Of a stretch of DNA of 64,000 nt, positions 63,261-64,000 are shown piece after piece. Under the pieces are notes generated by a model. It was not told the origin of the DNA. It saw only the letters and a list, made by a program, of their open reading frames with translations, and made no database searches. The position numbers and the translations under genes were made by a program. The number at the start of each line of letters is the position of its first letter. Position 1 is the stretch's first letter. The DNA is from Seonamhaeicola maritimus (GTDB taxonomy: Bacteria; Bacteroidota; Bacteroidia; Flavobacteriales; Flavobacteriaceae), in the NCBI RefSeq assembly GCF_008056315.1, contig NZ_VRKQ01000008.1, positions 434,001 through 498,000 of the forward strand, given 5' to 3'.

Positions 63261-64000
63261 TTAATCTTCTTTTTTGTCTTCTCTTGGTTTTCTATCGTCT
63301 CTGCGGTTATCTCTACCTCGATTATCACGTCCACGATTATCTCTACCTCGGTTATCACGTCCACTGCGGTTATCTCTAGAGTTATCTCTTGGTGGTCTTG
63401 CTATGTAACCTTCAGGTTTTGGTAAAATAGCTTTTCTAGATACTTTCTCTTTACGAGTTCTAGAATCAATACCAAAGTATTTTACATCAAATACATCACC
63501 CATGTTTACAACATCAGATACATTTTCAGTACGTTCCCATGCCAATTCACTAACGTGTAATAATACCTCATTTCCAGGAGCATCAACATATTCTACAACT
63601 GCACCAAAGTCAAGCATTTTAATGACTTTAACTTCATAAACGCTACCAACTACAGGCTTAAATAATAAAGAATCTATTTTTGCTAAAACAGCATCAATAC
63701 CTTTACTACCAACACCTAAAACTTCAACAACACCTTCTTCAGTAACAGGATCTTCATTAATTACAATAGTAGTCTCAGTTTCTTTTTGTAATTCTTGAAT
63801 TACTTTTCCACCAGGGCCAATTAAGGCACCAATAAATTCGTTAGGAATACGTCTTGTAACCATTGTAGGCGCATGATCCTTAACTTCAGCATTTGGAGTT
63901 TCAATAGTTTCAGTGATCTTACCTAAGATATGTAAACGACCATCACGAGCTTGTTTTAGAGCATTTACTAAAATCTCGTAACTTAATCCTTTTACTTTAA
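63261..64000 (-). CDS. pnp: Polynucleotide phosphorylase (C-terminal part, 5' partial)
   Basis: The frame runs off the window at 64000. The visible part starts [27 protein letters not shown], the conserved end of the second RNase PH core, followed by the KH domain ([16 protein letters not shown]), the S1 domain ([39 protein letters not shown]) and a basic tail with repeated DNRGR units. PNPase degrades RNA 3' to 5' with phosphate and takes part in the degradosome. An internal ATG at 63863 is not the real start. Confidence 0.97.
   Translation of the reverse strand, partial: KVKGLSYEILVNALKQARDGRLHILGKITETIETPNAEVKDHAPTMVTRRIPNEFIGALIGPGGKVIQELQKETETTIVINEDPVTEEGVVEVLGVGSKGIDAVLAKIDSLLFKPVVGSVYEVKVIKMLDFGAVVEYVDAPGNEVLLHVSELAWERTENVSDVVNMGDVFDVKYFGIDSRTRKEKVSRKAILPKPEGYIARPPRDNSRDNRSGRDNRGRDNRGRDNRGRDNRRDDRKPREDKKED
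63296..63370 (-). repeat. Short tandem repeats encoding RGR-DN units in the pnp tail
   Basis: Repeats of about 15 bases (with TTATCACGTCC and TTATCTCTACC variants) encode [15 protein letters not shown] and similar. Such arginine-glycine tails bind RNA. Repeat number may vary between strains by slippage. Confidence 0.6.

Noticed and set aside
63261-63863. A 200-residue KH-S1 RNA-binding protein
   Set aside because: The frame continues upstream to the window end with conserved PNPase sequence, so it is the end of pnp.

Overview
The window is AT-rich DNA from a member of the Bacteroidota, most likely a marine Flavobacteriaceae. The reasons are two SusC/SusD pairs, three hybrid two-component systems (HTCS), a type IX secretion sorting domain, many Bacteroidota-type lipoproteins and a short primary sigma factor. 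I see no rRNA, tRNA, CRISPR array, insertion sequence or phage gene.

Region 1 (1-33965) is a polysaccharide utilization locus, probably for a sulfated, anhydrogalactose-containing red-algal galactan. It opens with sugar-acid catabolism: the 3' part of a galactonate-dehydratase-like enolase-superfamily enzyme and a KDPG/KDPGal aldolase. Next comes a lipoprotein fusing an S1-type sulfatase to an SMP-30/gluconolactonase-like propeller. Two parallel uptake and sensing modules follow, each SusC-SusD-terminator-HTCS (7704-16751 and 23751-33050). Between them, on the minus strand, lie a GH117 exo-hydrolase and two FG-GAP/ASPIC-UnbV proteins; a third FG-GAP/ASPIC protein precedes the first SusC. The two SusC genes share a 21-bp upstream element. 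No endo-acting glycoside hydrolase is recognisable here, so the locus looks built to trim and import oligosaccharides, or depends on enzymes encoded elsewhere. An MtfA-like peptidase gene closes the region.

Region 2 (34013-37348) is mostly housekeeping: a CHRD-domain lipoprotein, two tandem CBS-domain proteins, ribulose-phosphate 3-epimerase and the primary sigma factor, with clear intrinsic terminators.

Region 3 (37670-51297) starts with an HTCS that has no SusC/D partner and whose start codon sits just after a 14-bp perfect inverted repeat. It contains two diverged copies of a small envelope-protein cassette (about 41771-44246 and 49955-51297). Each copy is decaying in its own way: an in-frame TAG and an orphan 3' gene fragment in copy 1, a truncated barrel gene and a missing gene in copy 2. 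Between the copies are an HTH regulator, a membrane-anchored AraC regulator and a short lipid-modification operon (DUF6134-like, sterol-desaturase-like, SDR).

Region 4 (51472-62966) is the best candidate for an undescribed system. Seven tightly packed or overlapping minus-strand genes encode two B12-type radical SAM enzymes, a FemAB/GNAT-like acyltransferase, a fused class III aminotransferase and acyl-ACP-reductase/amino-acid-dehydrogenase-like protein, a second GNAT-like protein, a cytochrome P450 with an unusual I-helix, and an MMPL/RND lipid exporter. The logic (reduce an acyl thioester to an aldehyde, aminate it, acylate, oxidise, export) resembles fatty-amine formation by TamH- or PigE-type enzymes, but the set of genes is not one I recognise. 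The window ends in the 3' part of pnp (polynucleotide phosphorylase).
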